Below, piece after piece: positions 1 to 8,732 of a stretch of DNA of 64,000 nucleotides; positions within the stretch are counted from its first letter, which is position 1; each line of letters opens with the position of its first letter. The DNA comes from Pseudobutyrivibrio sp. ACV-2 (GTDB taxonomy: Bacteria; Bacillota; Clostridia; Lachnospirales; Lachnospiraceae): positions 372,001-436,000 of the forward strand of contig NZ_FNQZ01000001.1 of NCBI RefSeq assembly GCF_900107545.1. The letters run 5' to 3'. The notes under the pieces are model-generated. The model saw only the letters and a list, made by a program, of their open reading frames with translations, was not told where the DNA came from and searched no databases. The translations under genes were made by a program, and so were the position numbers.

Positions 1-871
1 ATGGTTCCATCATCTTTGTCAGGACTGCAGCATTGCTTGCATCCATCGCCTCTAAAATAGAAGCTCTGGTGCTTGCGTCCATTGCCTGTAAAATCTGACA
101 TACTAAATCATAATCATCGGTCATAGCATCAAAGATTGAAGCAGCATTTTTAGCCTTCATGCTTGAATATGTCTTTACGTAATCCTCTATCTCCTTGTCG
201 TTCTGAAGCTGGCTGACCACCTGTTTATATATTGCAGCAGCATTTTCAGGCTCAATGGATTCATAATAGGTCTTATATTCATTTATATCGGGTGCATTTT
301 CAGAAAAAACAACCTCCTCATAGAATTTTTCTTTTGTCTCCTCGAAAGCTGTTTGGTTGGCTTTATATTCGGCTAGCTCCTGAGCGGAGGTTTCAAGTTC
401 CGCTATATAATCGCTGTTTGACTCGCCAGCCGCTTTCATCTCCTCTATCTGAGTTTCCAGTTCTTTTATTCTGTCTATGGCTGACTCCACCGTAGTATAC
501 TGAGAATATTCATCTTCAACCACTTCCTGTGGCAAATAATCCTCTATACCTGGTAATATCTGATTCACATAAGGGACATCCTTGAGAACAGGAAATAACA
601 CAGTAGAGCCAAAACCGCCCACATCCATTTTTACCAAAAAGGCAAAAATGACAAGCCAAATAAGGAGGATTAAAAGCACTACAAATGCCATTATTATTCC
701 TCCTCCAATGCCGAGTCTTTCTTCATCCTCAGGTAGAGTTTCGCCGTTGGCCTTGGCCTCCTTGCGCCTCTCCTTTAGTGCGGCCTTTTCAGCTTTTTTA
801 GCTTCTTTTTCAGCTTTTTTTGCTTCCTTCTTTGCAGCTTTATCATCCGCTGCATTTGCTACGTCTGCCAT
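1..871 (-). CDS. MotE/YlxF-like flagellar protein, 3' end outside window
   Basis: The reading frame is open from an ATG at 871 to the window edge, so the C-terminus is missing. The N-terminus is a lysine/alanine-rich helix (residues about 10-35). One membrane segment (around IIMAFVVLLILLIWLVIFAF) follows, then a long charged coiled-coil region. The last visible part has alanine/methionine-rich helical repeats (AASIFDAMTDD, ASILEAMDAS) typical of MgtE N-terminal-type domains in MotE/YlxF flagellar proteins. It starts 3 bases after the fliJ stop, matching the fliJ-ylxF order of B. subtilis. MotE-type proteins are thought to chaperone or stabilise the motor stator; that role here is inferred from family and position. 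Confidence 0.75.
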   Translation of the reverse strand, partial: MADVANAADDKAAKKEAKKAEKEAKKAEKAALKERRKEAKANGETLPEDEERLGIGGGIIMAFVVLLILLIWLVIFAFLVKMDVGGFGSTVLFPVLKDVPYVNQILPGIEDYLPQEVVEDEYSQYTTVESAIDRIKELETQIEEMKAAGESNSDYIAELETSAQELAEYKANQTAFEETKEKFYEEVVFSENAPDINEYKTYYESIEPENAAAIYKQVVSQLQNDKEIEDYVKTYSSMKAKNAASIFDAMTDDYDLVCQILQAMDASTRASILEAMDASNAAVLTKMMEP

Positions 872-874
872 AAT

Positions 875-1327
875 TTATTCTTCCTTTTCTGTATTAAAAT
901 ATGAATAGCTTACAAGTTCATCAGTGATTTTACTTTCTTCACGATCTATCTCATCTAAGAACTCCTCAAAGGCATGTTCCCTTAGCTTTTCGTGCATTTT
1001 CCGCTCCATCATGACTGCATTAAGGCGTTTCCTTGCGTTTTCCATGGCTTTTTGAGCTTTTGAAACCTCAAACATCTGATTTCGAAGAGCAACCTTCATG
1101 GAAGTAATTGAGCTCTTACAAGTCTTTATTGCTTTAATATCTATATCTCCTATAGAAAGTTCCTTAAGGCGCTTTTCATATCCGGCCTGTCTTATCATTA
1201 AATCACGAAGCTTATTTTGTTCTTCATTAAAACGAGCCGTTGCCATTCCAAAATTTGCCTTTTCCTGCTCTTCAATTTTTCGCTTTAGTTCTAAAATGTT
1301 TTGCATTCTATAAACAAATTTAGCCAC
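875..1327 (-). CDS. fliJ: Flagellar protein FliJ
   Basis: A 150-residue, almost entirely alpha-helical, highly charged protein starting AKFVYRMQNILELKRK, the usual FliJ opening (basic, then RxQNIL-LK). FliJ is the soluble coiled-coil stalk of the flagellar type III export ATPase and works with FliH and FliI at the cytoplasmic base. The start is a GTG at 1327 preceded by GAGGTGG at 4-base spacing; the next ATG is 7 codons in and would remove the conserved N-terminus. It lies between fliI (24-base gap) and the MotE-like gene (3-base gap), so it is translated within the flagellar operon. Confidence 0.85.
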   Translation of the reverse strand: MAKFVYRMQNILELKRKIEEQEKANFGMATARFNEEQNKLRDLMIRQAGYEKRLKELSIGDIDIKAIKTCKSSITSMKVALRNQMFEVSKAQKAMENARKRLNAVMMERKMHEKLREHAFEEFLDEIDREESKITDELVSYSYFNTEKEE

Positions 1328-1351
1328 GGTACCACCTCTGATTACTGCCTA

Positions 1352-2662
1352 CTATTCTGCAAAAATCGATGTCATCTGCTGAATAATTTCGTCGTATTCA
1401 AATTTGTCATGCGTTTGCTGAAGTAGAAAATCATTTACTGCATCTATCTTTTTGATTGCATAATCAATTGATTTATTTGAACCATTTTTATATGCACCTA
1501 TATTTATAAGATCTTCGGCCTCTTGGTATGTAGCCAGAACATTTTTCAGCTTACCTGCTACAACTTTATGCTCAGGCGTTGCCACAGCAGACATAACTCT
1601 GGAAATGGACTGTAAAACATCTATAGCAGGATAATGATTCTTTTGTGCCAACTTTCTGTTTAGCACAATATGACCATCTAAAATAGAACGAGCTGTATCA
1701 GTAATTGGCTCATTGAAATCATCACCATCTACAAGAACCGTATATAGACCTGTTATAGACCCAACCGCGGCATTTCCTGCCCTTTCCAAGAGACGTGGCA
1801 TCTCAGAATATACTGAAGGCGGATATCCTCTTGTAACCGGTGGTTCTCCTGATGCAAGACCAATTTCTCGCTGAGCCATAGAAAAACGGGTCAAGGAATC
1901 CATCATCAAAAGTACATCCTTGCCCTGATCCCTAAAATATTCCGCAATGGCTGTAGCTGTTAGGGCAGCCTTTTTTCTTATCAAAGCGGGCTTATCAGAT
2001 GTGGCACACACAACGACAGAACGTGCCATACCTTCAGGACCCAAATCGTTTTCAACGAACTCTCTGACCTCACGACCACGCTCTCCAATAAGAGCTATTA
2101 CATTGATTTCGGCCTTTGTGTTTCTTGCAAACATACCCATAAGTGTGGATTTTCCTACACCTGAGCCTGCAAAGATTCCAATTCTTTGACCCTTTCCTAC
2201 AGTTATAAGTCCATCAACAGCCTTGACTCCAAGGGGTAGAGGTTCTTTAATAATCACTCTTGCCATAGGATCAGGGGAATCTGCTTCTGCCGGGTATTCA
2301 ACCAAATTCTGAAAATCAGATAAATCATCTGTATCAGAAGGAACGCCAAGGCCATCCACAAGATGCCCAAGTAACTGGTCTCCCACAGCAATGCCAAGAG
2401 GATGTCCGGTATTCTCTACCATACAGCCAACACCAATACCCTCAACATTCTCATAAGGCATCAAAAGCAGACGTTTGTCTTTAAATCCGACAACCTCTGC
2501 TTTTATTCGCTGGTCGGAGCCCTCCACGATAATTTCGCACAAATCGCGAAGCTTGGCCTCCGGTCCCACTGACTCAATTGTAAGTCCAACAACCTTTACA
2601 ACCTTGCCAAGAGATTTAAAGTAATCCTTCTCTGTAAGCTGCATCAATAATCCCTGATCCAC
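1352..2662 (-). CDS. fliI: Flagellum-specific export ATPase FliI
   Basis: A 436-residue F1-beta-like ATPase that powers export of flagellar subunits. Visible features are an N-terminal beta-barrel, a Walker A (GIFAGSGVGKSTL) near residue 165, the conserved IGERGREVREF, and a Walker B-type stretch VLLMMDSLTRFSMAQREIGLA. The FliI/SctN signature PPSVYSEMPRLLERAG distinguishes it from AtpD and Rho. Start: a GTG at 2662 with AGGAGG four bases upstream, preferred over the ATG six codons later, which lies too far from the ribosome site. It begins 8 bases after the fliH stop. The length is normal for the family. Confidence 0.97.
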   Translation of the reverse strand: MDQGLLMQLTEKDYFKSLGKVVKVVGLTIESVGPEAKLRDLCEIIVEGSDQRIKAEVVGFKDKRLLLMPYENVEGIGVGCMVENTGHPLGIAVGDQLLGHLVDGLGVPSDTDDLSDFQNLVEYPAEADSPDPMARVIIKEPLPLGVKAVDGLITVGKGQRIGIFAGSGVGKSTLMGMFARNTKAEINVIALIGERGREVREFVENDLGPEGMARSVVVCATSDKPALIRKKAALTATAIAEYFRDQGKDVLLMMDSLTRFSMAQREIGLASGEPPVTRGYPPSVYSEMPRLLERAGNAAVGSITGLYTVLVDGDDFNEPITDTARSILDGHIVLNRKLAQKNHYPAIDVLQSISRVMSAVATPEHKVVAGKLKNVLATYQEAEDLINIGAYKNGSNKSIDYAIKKIDAVNDFLLQQTHDKFEYDEIIQQMTSIFAE

Positions 2663-2670
2663 TTTGCCTC

Positions 2671-3570
2671 CTAGCTTAGGGCTCTAATTTCCCTTATAAG
2701 ATTATCCAACTCTGTATCTATACTACAATCAAATATGCCACCATCTGTTTCAATAATACACTGATTATCGTTTAAAAGTGGAACCGCAATAATATCAAGT
2801 CCCACCTCTGCACCAACTTTTTCCTGAATCTCTTCTTTCTTTCCTTTTATGTATTCTGCATTTGCATCTGATACCTTAATCTGCATCTGGCCTGTTCGTT
2901 CAATTTTCATAATACAGTGGTCTAAAAGATGATAAATAACATCTTTTCTTCCAGATAATTCTGCAGAAAAAACCCTCTCAAAAACCGGCAGACACATTTC
3001 TACAATTTCACGCTCCATGTTTATCTGCATTTCCATATATTGGTTTTCTATTCGCTGTATTTCAGCCTGCATAGACGACTGAGCATCTGCAAGCTCTAAA
3101 GCAGCCCTTTGCGTTCCCTCATTATAGCCTTCCTTCTCACCATCCTGACGTGCAAGATTTCTCATGGCATCAGCATTCAACTGCGCAGCATTTAAAATCT
3201 CTTCAGCCTGAGCATTAGCATCATCTATAATCTGTTGTGCCTGCATCTTTGCCTGCTCTAAAAGTTCCTCAACCTGGGGTCCTACATCTACCGTTTCTTC
3301 CTCTTCCATGATAGTATCAGCCAATCCCAAAAATTCATCAGTATCAACCCCATCTGGAATTTCAGCCCCTGATTCTTGCATAGCAGCCAGCCTTCGCGCT
3401 CTCTCCTCATCTAGAAGCCTGGCCTTGTAGGCCTTTTCCTGCTTCATAATCAGTTCTTTCGCTTTGGCGTTGGAGTCAATAACCACTTCATTTGACTCTC
3501 CTTCCTCATCAGGCTCATTGGGAGCAATCAAAAACCCGTAAACTACGTTGTGACTAGACAACAAGCTCAT
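2671..3570 (-). CDS. fliH: Flagellar assembly protein FliH
   Basis: A 299-residue, acidic, coiled-coil protein with a long central helix rich in alanine, glutamate and glutamine and a C-terminal domain (VSDANAEYIKGKKEEIQ...ETDGGIFDCSIDTELDNL) matching the FliH/SctL E-type stator fold. FliH regulates FliI and links it to the C-ring. The ATG at 3570 is chosen because GAGGAGG lies 6 bases upstream; a longer frame open to 3630 would overlap fliG by 77 bases. With this start the overlap with fliG is 17 bases, so the two genes are probably translationally coupled. Assignment rests on the C-terminal domain and position between fliG and fliI. Confidence 0.88.
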   Translation of the reverse strand: MSLLSSHNVVYGFLIAPNEPDEEGESNEVVIDSNAKAKELIMKQEKAYKARLLDEERARRLAAMQESGAEIPDGVDTDEFLGLADTIMEEEETVDVGPQVEELLEQAKMQAQQIIDDANAQAEEILNAAQLNADAMRNLARQDGEKEGYNEGTQRAALELADAQSSMQAEIQRIENQYMEMQINMEREIVEMCLPVFERVFSAELSGRKDVIYHLLDHCIMKIERTGQMQIKVSDANAEYIKGKKEEIQEKVGAEVGLDIIAVPLLNDNQCIIETDGGIFDCSIDTELDNLIREIRALS

Positions 3571-4561
3571 CCGAACCTCCTCTAGAAATAACAATCTCCG
3601 CAGAATCTTCAAGCTTTCTGATAATTCCAACTATCTTCTGCTGAGCTTCTTCTACATCCTTCATACGAACTGGACCCATAAACTCCATATCTTCCTTAAT
3701 CATTGATGCAAGACGAGAAGAAAGATTCTTAAAGATTGCGTTTTGAACCTCTTCATTAGCTCCCTTCAAAGCCACACCAAGGTCTGAGTTATCAACGTCT
3801 CTAAGAACACGCTGTATAGCTCTGTCGTCCAGAAGAAGGATATCCTCGAATACGAACATCTTCTTTCTGATTTCCTCAGCAAGCTCTGGTTCTTCGATTT
3901 CCAAAGATTCCATGATACGTTTTTCTGTACCACGGTCTACAGTGTTCAAGATATTTACTACCGCATCTACGCCGCCGGCGATAGAGTAATCCTGATTGAT
4001 AAGAGATGAAAGCTTTCTTTCCAATACTCTTTCAACCTCCTTAATAACCTCAGGTGAGGTTCTATCCATAAGTGCAATACGTCTAGCCACATCAGCCTGC
4101 TTCTCAGGAGGCAGTGCTCCTATGATAAGTGAAGCCTGGCCAGCTGACAGATAAGAAAGAATCATGGCTATTGTTTGTGGATGTTCATCCTGAATAAAGT
4201 TTAATACCTGTGAAGGCTCTGTCTTTCTGATAAATTCGAAAGGACGAACCTGTAGTGACGCTGTCAGCTTTGTGATAACATCCTGGGCCTTGTCATTACC
4301 AAGAGCCTTCTCCAGAAGCTCTTTAGCATAACTAATACCACCTTCAGCAATGTACTGCTGTGCCAAACAAACCTGATAAAATTCTTCTATTACTTCTTCC
4401 TTAACTGTAGGAGAAATACTTCGAGTGTTTGCTATCTCAAGGGTCAGTTCTTCAATTTCCTCTTCCTTGAGATGCTTGAATATCTGTGACGATTTCTCCG
4501 GTCCAAGGGCGATTAAAAGTATTGCGGCCTTTTGTACGCCATTCATGTCTTCAGTAGCCAT
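3554..4561 (-). CDS. fliG: Flagellar motor switch protein FliG
   Basis: A 335-residue protein of the C-ring that carries torque and directional switching. Recognisable parts are the N-terminal domain (NGVQKAAILLIALGPEKSSQIFKHL), the middle-domain EHPQTIAMILSYL near residue 130, and a C-terminal torque helix region with FVFEDILLLDDRAIQRVLRDVD near residue 240. The charged residues of the last helix (KDVEEAQQKIVGIIRKLED) are present. Length equals the family norm. The start ATG is 4 bases downstream of the fliF stop, and its end overlaps the fliH start. Confidence 0.98.
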   Translation of the reverse strand: MATEDMNGVQKAAILLIALGPEKSSQIFKHLKEEEIEELTLEIANTRSISPTVKEEVIEEFYQVCLAQQYIAEGGISYAKELLEKALGNDKAQDVITKLTASLQVRPFEFIRKTEPSQVLNFIQDEHPQTIAMILSYLSAGQASLIIGALPPEKQADVARRIALMDRTSPEVIKEVERVLERKLSSLINQDYSIAGGVDAVVNILNTVDRGTEKRIMESLEIEEPELAEEIRKKMFVFEDILLLDDRAIQRVLRDVDNSDLGVALKGANEEVQNAIFKNLSSRLASMIKEDMEFMGPVRMKDVEEAQQKIVGIIRKLEDSAEIVISRGGSDELVV

Positions 4562-4565
4562 AACC

Positions 4566-6182
4566 TTATCCCCAATCCTCGTTTAGCCAATTTCTTAGAA
4601 GCTGAGCAACAGCCTCTGGTTTCTCATCTACAAACTTTTCAATAAGTATGCGGGCTTCAGATTTTTCTGTGTAACCGATATCTTCAAGCTCCTCTTCCTC
4701 CTCTTCCTGAGCAGTAGAAGCAATAAGATCATCAATTGTAAGTTCTTGCTCCACCGGCTCCTCTTCTTCCACCTTAAGACTTCTAAATACAACAAAGCCA
4801 AGCATTGCAAAGATAAGGAATGCAAGAACAATTTGAAGAATATCTGTAACCTCGATTCCAGGTCCCTCAGAATACTGGAACATTGGAATCTCATAAGCTA
4901 CAACCTTTACATTAGCCTGTGGGAAGCCTGTTGTTCTGGCTACCACCTCAACGATATCATCAGAAACTTCCTGTTGAACCGGATTAGAATTTGCCTTTAC
5001 AAACTCATCGAATGTCTGTCCCAGTTCTTCAAGAGTTCCATCTTTTTTCATTTTATCTTCGTTATAGATAGCAAATGTCTTACATGTAACTGAAATTGAT
5101 GAATCCTCAAGGGCACGTTTTCCCATTTCATCTGTATGTGTTGTAACAGTTTCACTAGGAAGATAATCCCTTTCAAATTCATCAGTGGAAGCGGTCGTCT
5201 GATTACCATCCTCCATGACATAAGTAGTATCATCATCATTTGAATCAGTTCCAGGAACACCACCAGCACCGCTTACCGATGTAGAGCTGGAGCCTGATTC
5301 CTTATCCAAATATCCCTCGCTTCGACCTTCATCAACGTAGTATTTGTAGTCTACATAGCTGTTTTCATCAAAGGTCATTGATAAATTGACGCCAACAGAG
5401 ACTGTATCGTACAGATTTGTTCCATCAAGCACCGTCTGAACCCGTTTCGCAATTTCATCGCTGGCCTTTTCTCTCACATCTTGATTTGCAGATGCTGAGC
5501 CTGCGGCAGTACCGGTGTTTGCTGTAGGGAAAAGTAAATTACCATCTGTATCCATGATGGTTACATTTTCAGTGTCGTCATTTCCCATGTTTGTAGCAAC
5601 AAATTTTGCAATTCCTGCTACAGTTTCATCCGATATAGGTGAAGTAAGTGTAAGTACTATCGATGCATAGCCATCTTCACTTCTGGAAAGAATAGTTCCA
5701 TCATCCTCTGGAATATTCAAAGTGACTTCAGCTTTTTCAACCATATTTAGAGACTGAATCTTTCTACCAAAATCCTGTTCAAGCAAAATCTTATAGCGTT
5801 TTTGCTTATCTGCCTCTGTTGTTGAAAAGCTACCATCTATGACATCTGCTATAGTGTATTCTGAAGTTGGAATTTCATTAGAACCAAGAAGTATACTTGC
5901 GTTAGCATTATCTTTTTCATTTATATAAAATGTGAAACCATCATCACTGGTTTGATAAGATATATTATTGTCCTCAAGAAGAGTTTTAACGGCTGCAGCC
6001 TGCTTACCGTCCTCGCAGGTAATAAGCTGAACATATGTCGGGCGGGTAATTATAACTCCCAAAATAATAAAGGACACAACAACTACAGCAGTGATTGAAA
6101 CTATCAATACCTGCTGACGCTTTGTAAATTTTCTCCACCACTCAAGAATTCTATTCAAAATCGCTTGAATTTGTTCCGGCAT
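4566..6182 (-). CDS. fliF: Flagellar MS-ring protein FliF
   Basis: A 538-residue membrane protein that builds the MS ring. It has an N-terminal membrane helix (about residues 25-47), the YscJ-like periplasmic ring domains with QLITCEDGKQAAAVKTLLEDN and the FliF-type QDFGRKIQSLNMVEKAEVTLNIPE segment (kept here in parts), a low-complexity Ser/Thr/Asp stretch near residues 290-330, a second membrane helix near 445-465 and a C-terminal FliG-binding tail (ILIEKFVDEKPEAVAQLLRN). The tail is strongly acidic. It is preceded by AAGGGG at workable spacing. The 135-base gap before it is the largest inside the flagellar cluster. Confidence 0.97.
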   Translation of the reverse strand: MPEQIQAILNRILEWWRKFTKRQQVLIVSITAVVVVSFIILGVIITRPTYVQLITCEDGKQAAAVKTLLEDNNISYQTSDDGFTFYINEKDNANASILLGSNEIPTSEYTIADVIDGSFSTTEADKQKRYKILLEQDFGRKIQSLNMVEKAEVTLNIPEDDGTILSRSEDGYASIVLTLTSPISDETVAGIAKFVATNMGNDDTENVTIMDTDGNLLFPTANTGTAAGSASANQDVREKASDEIAKRVQTVLDGTNLYDTVSVGVNLSMTFDENSYVDYKYYVDEGRSEGYLDKESGSSSTSVSGAGGVPGTDSNDDDTTYVMEDGNQTTASTDEFERDYLPSETVTTHTDEMGKRALEDSSISVTCKTFAIYNEDKMKKDGTLEELGQTFDEFVKANSNPVQQEVSDDIVEVVARTTGFPQANVKVVAYEIPMFQYSEGPGIEVTDILQIVLAFLIFAMLGFVVFRSLKVEEEEPVEQELTIDDLIASTAQEEEEEELEDIGYTEKSEARILIEKFVDEKPEAVAQLLRNWLNEDWG

Positions 6183-6212
6183 AACTCTTCCCCTTTTACA
6201 GTCATTCTCTTT

Positions 6213-6225
6213 GGCGCTAAGCGCC
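6213..6225 (-). other. Short perfect hairpin in fliE-fliF spacer
   Basis: GGCGCTTAGCGCC (minus strand) forms a compact GC stem about 31 bases before the fliF start, without a U-tract. It may tune stability or processing of the flagellar transcript between fliE and fliF. The rest of the spacer (6183-6317) shows no gene or convincing terminator. Confidence 0.35.
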
Positions 6226-6317
6226 GTCTCAGCTAAGCAACAAGTGTCATTACAAATTTGCTACACAAATGCGGCACTTTTGGAGCATAATCTCAACCTG
6301 CAAGCAGGTCAAATATA

Positions 6318-6629
6318 TTATACCTGCATCTGCATTATCTGCTGATAAGATTCAAGAATTCGATCTCTGACAGCCACAGTGTATTGAAGCGCTATTCCTG
6401 CTTTACGCTCAGCTATCATCAAATCGTGAGTATTCGTAGTTTCGCCAAGAGCAAATGCCACCTGCTCCTTATTCGCATTTTTTTGTAACTGATTTGTATC
6501 CTCTAAAAGAGTCATCACCGAATCCAACATGCTCTGAAAGCCAGTGGTGGCATCAACCTTTTCCGACTTCTGTGGCATTCCTGCAACCGGTGTAATTCCA
6601 TACAAATTGTGAATTCCAGATACATCCAT
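6318..6629 (-). CDS. fliE: Flagellar hook-basal body protein FliE
   Basis: A 103-residue protein with the FliE pattern: a variable N-terminus, a central helix (GFQSMLDSVMTLLEDTNQLQ) and the conserved C-terminal block (NTHDLMIAERKAGIALQYTVAVRDRILESYQQIM, read in parts). FliE is the adaptor between the MS ring and the rod and is one of the first exported subunits. It follows flgC by 24 bases and precedes fliF, as in most Firmicutes. Confidence 0.95.
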   Translation of the reverse strand: MDVSGIHNLYGITPVAGMPQKSEKVDATTGFQSMLDSVMTLLEDTNQLQKNANKEQVAFALGETTNTHDLMIAERKAGIALQYTVAVRDRILESYQQIMQMQV

Positions 6630-6653
6630 TTAATAACCCTCCCCACCAGATTA

Positions 6654-7109
6654 TTAACTTTGACCGATAGATATTCCACTTTGCGCCATAGCCTTTATAG
6701 CATTGAAAGCCGTAACATTAGCCTCATATGAACGGCTAGCGCTTATAAGGTTAGTCATCTCAGTGACAGTGTTCACATTTGGATATCTTACATATCCATT
6801 TTCATCAGCGTCTGGATGAGATGGATCATATTCCATGATAAAGTCGTTTTCTGTATCCTCTGATACTTTAGAAACCTTTACGCCATTTCCATAGTATGCC
6901 TGTTCTGTAGTCTTTAAAACATTTTTGAAATTAGGCATACCAGCTTTTAACTGTTTTTCCTGAAAAGTAACAATTTTTCTACGATATGGTTCACCGTTTT
7001 TTGTACGCGTTGTACTGATATTTGCAATATTTTCAGCAATAATATCCATTCTGAAGCGCTGAGCGGTCATACCAGATGCAGCTATGTCAAAAGGTTGAAA
7101 AAGTCCCAT
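6654..7109 (-). CDS. flgC: Flagellar basal-body rod protein FlgC
   Basis: A 151-residue proximal rod protein starting MGLFQPFDIAASGMTAQRFR, the typical FlgC N-terminal helix, followed by DIIAENIANISTTRT, the rod-protein NIAN motif. The C-terminal helix (EMTNLISASRSYEANVTAFNAIK) is also canonical. The ATG at 7109 is chosen because AAGGAGG lies 5 bases upstream; an upstream in-frame start at 7127 would sit before this ribosome site. It is 26 bases downstream of the flgB stop. Confidence 0.97.
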   Translation of the reverse strand: MGLFQPFDIAASGMTAQRFRMDIIAENIANISTTRTKNGEPYRRKIVTFQEKQLKAGMPNFKNVLKTTEQAYYGNGVKVSKVSEDTENDFIMEYDPSHPDADENGYVRYPNVNTVTEMTNLISASRSYEANVTAFNAIKAMAQSGISIGQS

Positions 7110-7135
7110 AAAAACCTCCTTAAACAAAAGCCAAA

Positions 7136-7531
7136 TTACTTACAAACTGTTGCGAACCTGTTAAATTCATTGGTAATACTTGTGGTAAGACTCTGATAAC
7201 GAAGCTGTTCTGATGCAAGTTCTACCTGCTCAGTATCAGGATCTGAATTGTTTCCATCTAGTCTGTATGAATAGTGTTCATAATCAGTGTACTCATAGCC
7301 ATCCACATGATTACCATTATCATCCAGTACGTTTACTGCCCTGTCTAAAGTTTTTTCATGGGTACCAACAAGTTCACGTCTTAAAACACTGGCAAATTCC
7401 ATTTCCTGTCTTTTATATCCAGGAGTATCGCCGTTGGCTATGTTATTCATAATCAACGTCTGTCGCTGATAGCTGGCGTCAGCGGTCATATCAAGCAGAT
7501 TTATATAAGAAAAAGCATCTGAACTAATCAT
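7136..7531 (-). CDS. flgB: Flagellar basal-body rod protein FlgB
   Basis: A 131-residue proximal rod subunit. It has the rod-family N-terminus with QTLIMNNIANGDTPGYKR, the signature NIAN-x-TPGYK motif near residue 30, and a C-terminal helix with LRYQSLTTSITNEFNRFA. It is the first gene of the flagellar run and lies 266 bases downstream of codY, with AGGAGG upstream of the ATG. codY has its own intrinsic terminator, so the flagellar operon should have a promoter in 7532-7733. A candidate is TTGCAC, 17 bases, TACATG on the minus strand, but this is weak. Confidence 0.96.
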   Translation of the reverse strand: MISSDAFSYINLLDMTADASYQRQTLIMNNIANGDTPGYKRQEMEFASVLRRELVGTHEKTLDRAVNVLDDNGNHVDGYEYTDYEHYSYRLDGNNSDPDTEQVELASEQLRYQSLTTSITNEFNRFATVCK

Positions 7532-7733
7532 ACTTACATTCCTCCTAGACTATTTAACCAAACTACAAGGTGATTAATTTGAAAACATGTATGTTTCAGG
7601 CTCATGTTGTGCAAATTCACCATTATCAGCACCATAGATAGTACATTTATCCAATGTAATAAGTTTTTATTAGATTATCATCTATAATAATGCAATATTG
7701 TGTATAAGTTATGAATTATAATATTAGATAATT

Positions 7734-7764
7734 AAAAAAAGAGACCTAAGTTTCCTTAAGTCCC
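7734..7764 (-). terminator. Rho-independent terminator of codY
   Basis: On the minus strand GGGACTTAAG-GAAA-CTTAGGTCTC makes a 10-pair stem with a GAAA tetraloop, followed by seven T. It lies 34 bases after the codY stop. Confidence 0.9.
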
Positions 7765-7797
7765 TTTAAAATACATATCTTTTAATATTCCATTTTA

Positions 7798-8574
7798 TTA
7801 TTTATTCTTTTTAATTTCTTCAAGCTCGTCAAATACCACGTCATTAAGAACCTTGATGTAAGTACCCTTCATTCCTGATGAGCGGGATTCAATAACGCCA
7901 GCTGATTCAAATTTACGAAGAGCATTTACAATAACAGATCTTGTTATACCTACTCTATCGGCAATTTTTGATGCAACCAACACCCCTTCATTACCATCTA
8001 ATTCCTCGAAAATGTGAATAATTGCTTCAAGCTCTGAATATGAAAGTGTTGAAATAGCACTCTTAACTACCTGAAGCTTACGATTTTCCTCAGCAGATTC
8101 CTCATTTACTGAACGCATCATTTCAAGACCTACGACTGTTGTGCCATACTCTGTAAGGATAATATCATCTATATCATACTGCTTGTCAAATCTATAAACA
8201 AAGAGTGTACCAAGACGCTCACCAGCAATATCGATTGGTGCAATGATTGCAGAATACATATCAATATCAGACTTTTCAAAACCTAGAGTCTTAAGATTAA
8301 CATTTTCCTTTGTTGAAAGAATTGAAAGTAATCTCTCATTTAATAATGGATCGATGAAACCACCAACCTCATCAACAATAAGCTCACCGATTTCTGTTGT
8401 ATTTGGAAGATGAGAAAGTCCAAGGACTTTACCCTTCTTTGAAATAACAAGCACTGATGAATCAAGAATTTCTGTTAATACTGAACAAATATCATTAAAA
8501 ACAACCTTTGATGAATTGTTATTGTGAAGAAGCTTTCCAATCTTTCTTGTCTTGTCTAGTAACTGTACACTCAT
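7798..8574 (-). CDS. codY: GTP/branched-chain-amino-acid-sensing global repressor CodY
   Basis: A 258-residue protein with the N-terminal GAF-type effector domain (MSVQLLDKTRKIGKLL) and the highly conserved C-terminal winged helix-turn-helix (ASKIADRVGITRSVIVNALRK, split here, then SSGMKGTYIKVLN). CodY binds GTP and isoleucine/valine/leucine and represses stationary-phase genes when nutrients are rich. The recognition helix is essentially identical to that of Bacillus, so the same AATTTTCWGAAAATT box is expected. A 13/15 match sits just upstream of its own -35 (see 8701-8715). Its place before flgB is the ancestral Firmicute arrangement. Confidence 0.97.
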   Translation of the reverse strand: MSVQLLDKTRKIGKLLHNNNSSKVVFNDICSVLTEILDSSVLVISKKGKVLGLSHLPNTTEIGELIVDEVGGFIDPLLNERLLSILSTKENVNLKTLGFEKSDIDMYSAIIAPIDIAGERLGTLFVYRFDKQYDIDDIILTEYGTTVVGLEMMRSVNEESAEENRKLQVVKSAISTLSYSELEAIIHIFEELDGNEGVLVASKIADRVGITRSVIVNALRKFESAGVIESRSSGMKGTYIKVLNDVVFDELEEIKKNK

Positions 8575-8612
8575 TAATCTATATTCCTCCTAAATCTAAA
8601 ACAATGCAAATT

Positions 8613-8642
8613 TTCATATCATCCGCTTCCCCGAAGTGTCAA
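8613..8642 (-). promoter_or_regulatory. Candidate second SigA promoter of codY
   Basis: TTGACA, 18 bases, TATGAA on the minus strand, 39 bases before the codY start codon. Confidence 0.45.
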
Positions 8643-8670
8643 ATAATTCTAATTATAAGAATTATTATGA

Positions 8671-8699
8671 ATTTTAACACATATTCACATTAAAAACAA
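8671..8699 (-). promoter_or_regulatory. Candidate SigA promoter of codY
   Basis: TTGTTT, 17 bases, TAAAAT on the minus strand, directly downstream of a CodY-box-like sequence; about 97 bases before the codY start. Confidence 0.55.
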
Positions 8700-8700
8700 T

Positions 8701-8715
8701 AAATTTCAGAATATT
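8701..8715 (-). promoter_or_regulatory. CodY box (autoregulatory candidate)
   Basis: AATATTCTGAAATTT matches the CodY consensus AATTTTCWGAAAATT at 13 of 15 positions and ends one base before the -35 of the codY promoter candidate. Binding here could exclude polymerase, giving negative autoregulation. Confidence 0.6.
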
Positions 8716-8732
8716 AGAAACATTTATTGAAT

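Noticed and set aside
1098-1313. Many open frames opposite real genes (here and across the window)
   Set aside because: They lie antisense to or inside clear genes such as fliJ, lack ribosome sites and family features, and arise from low-GC codon bias.
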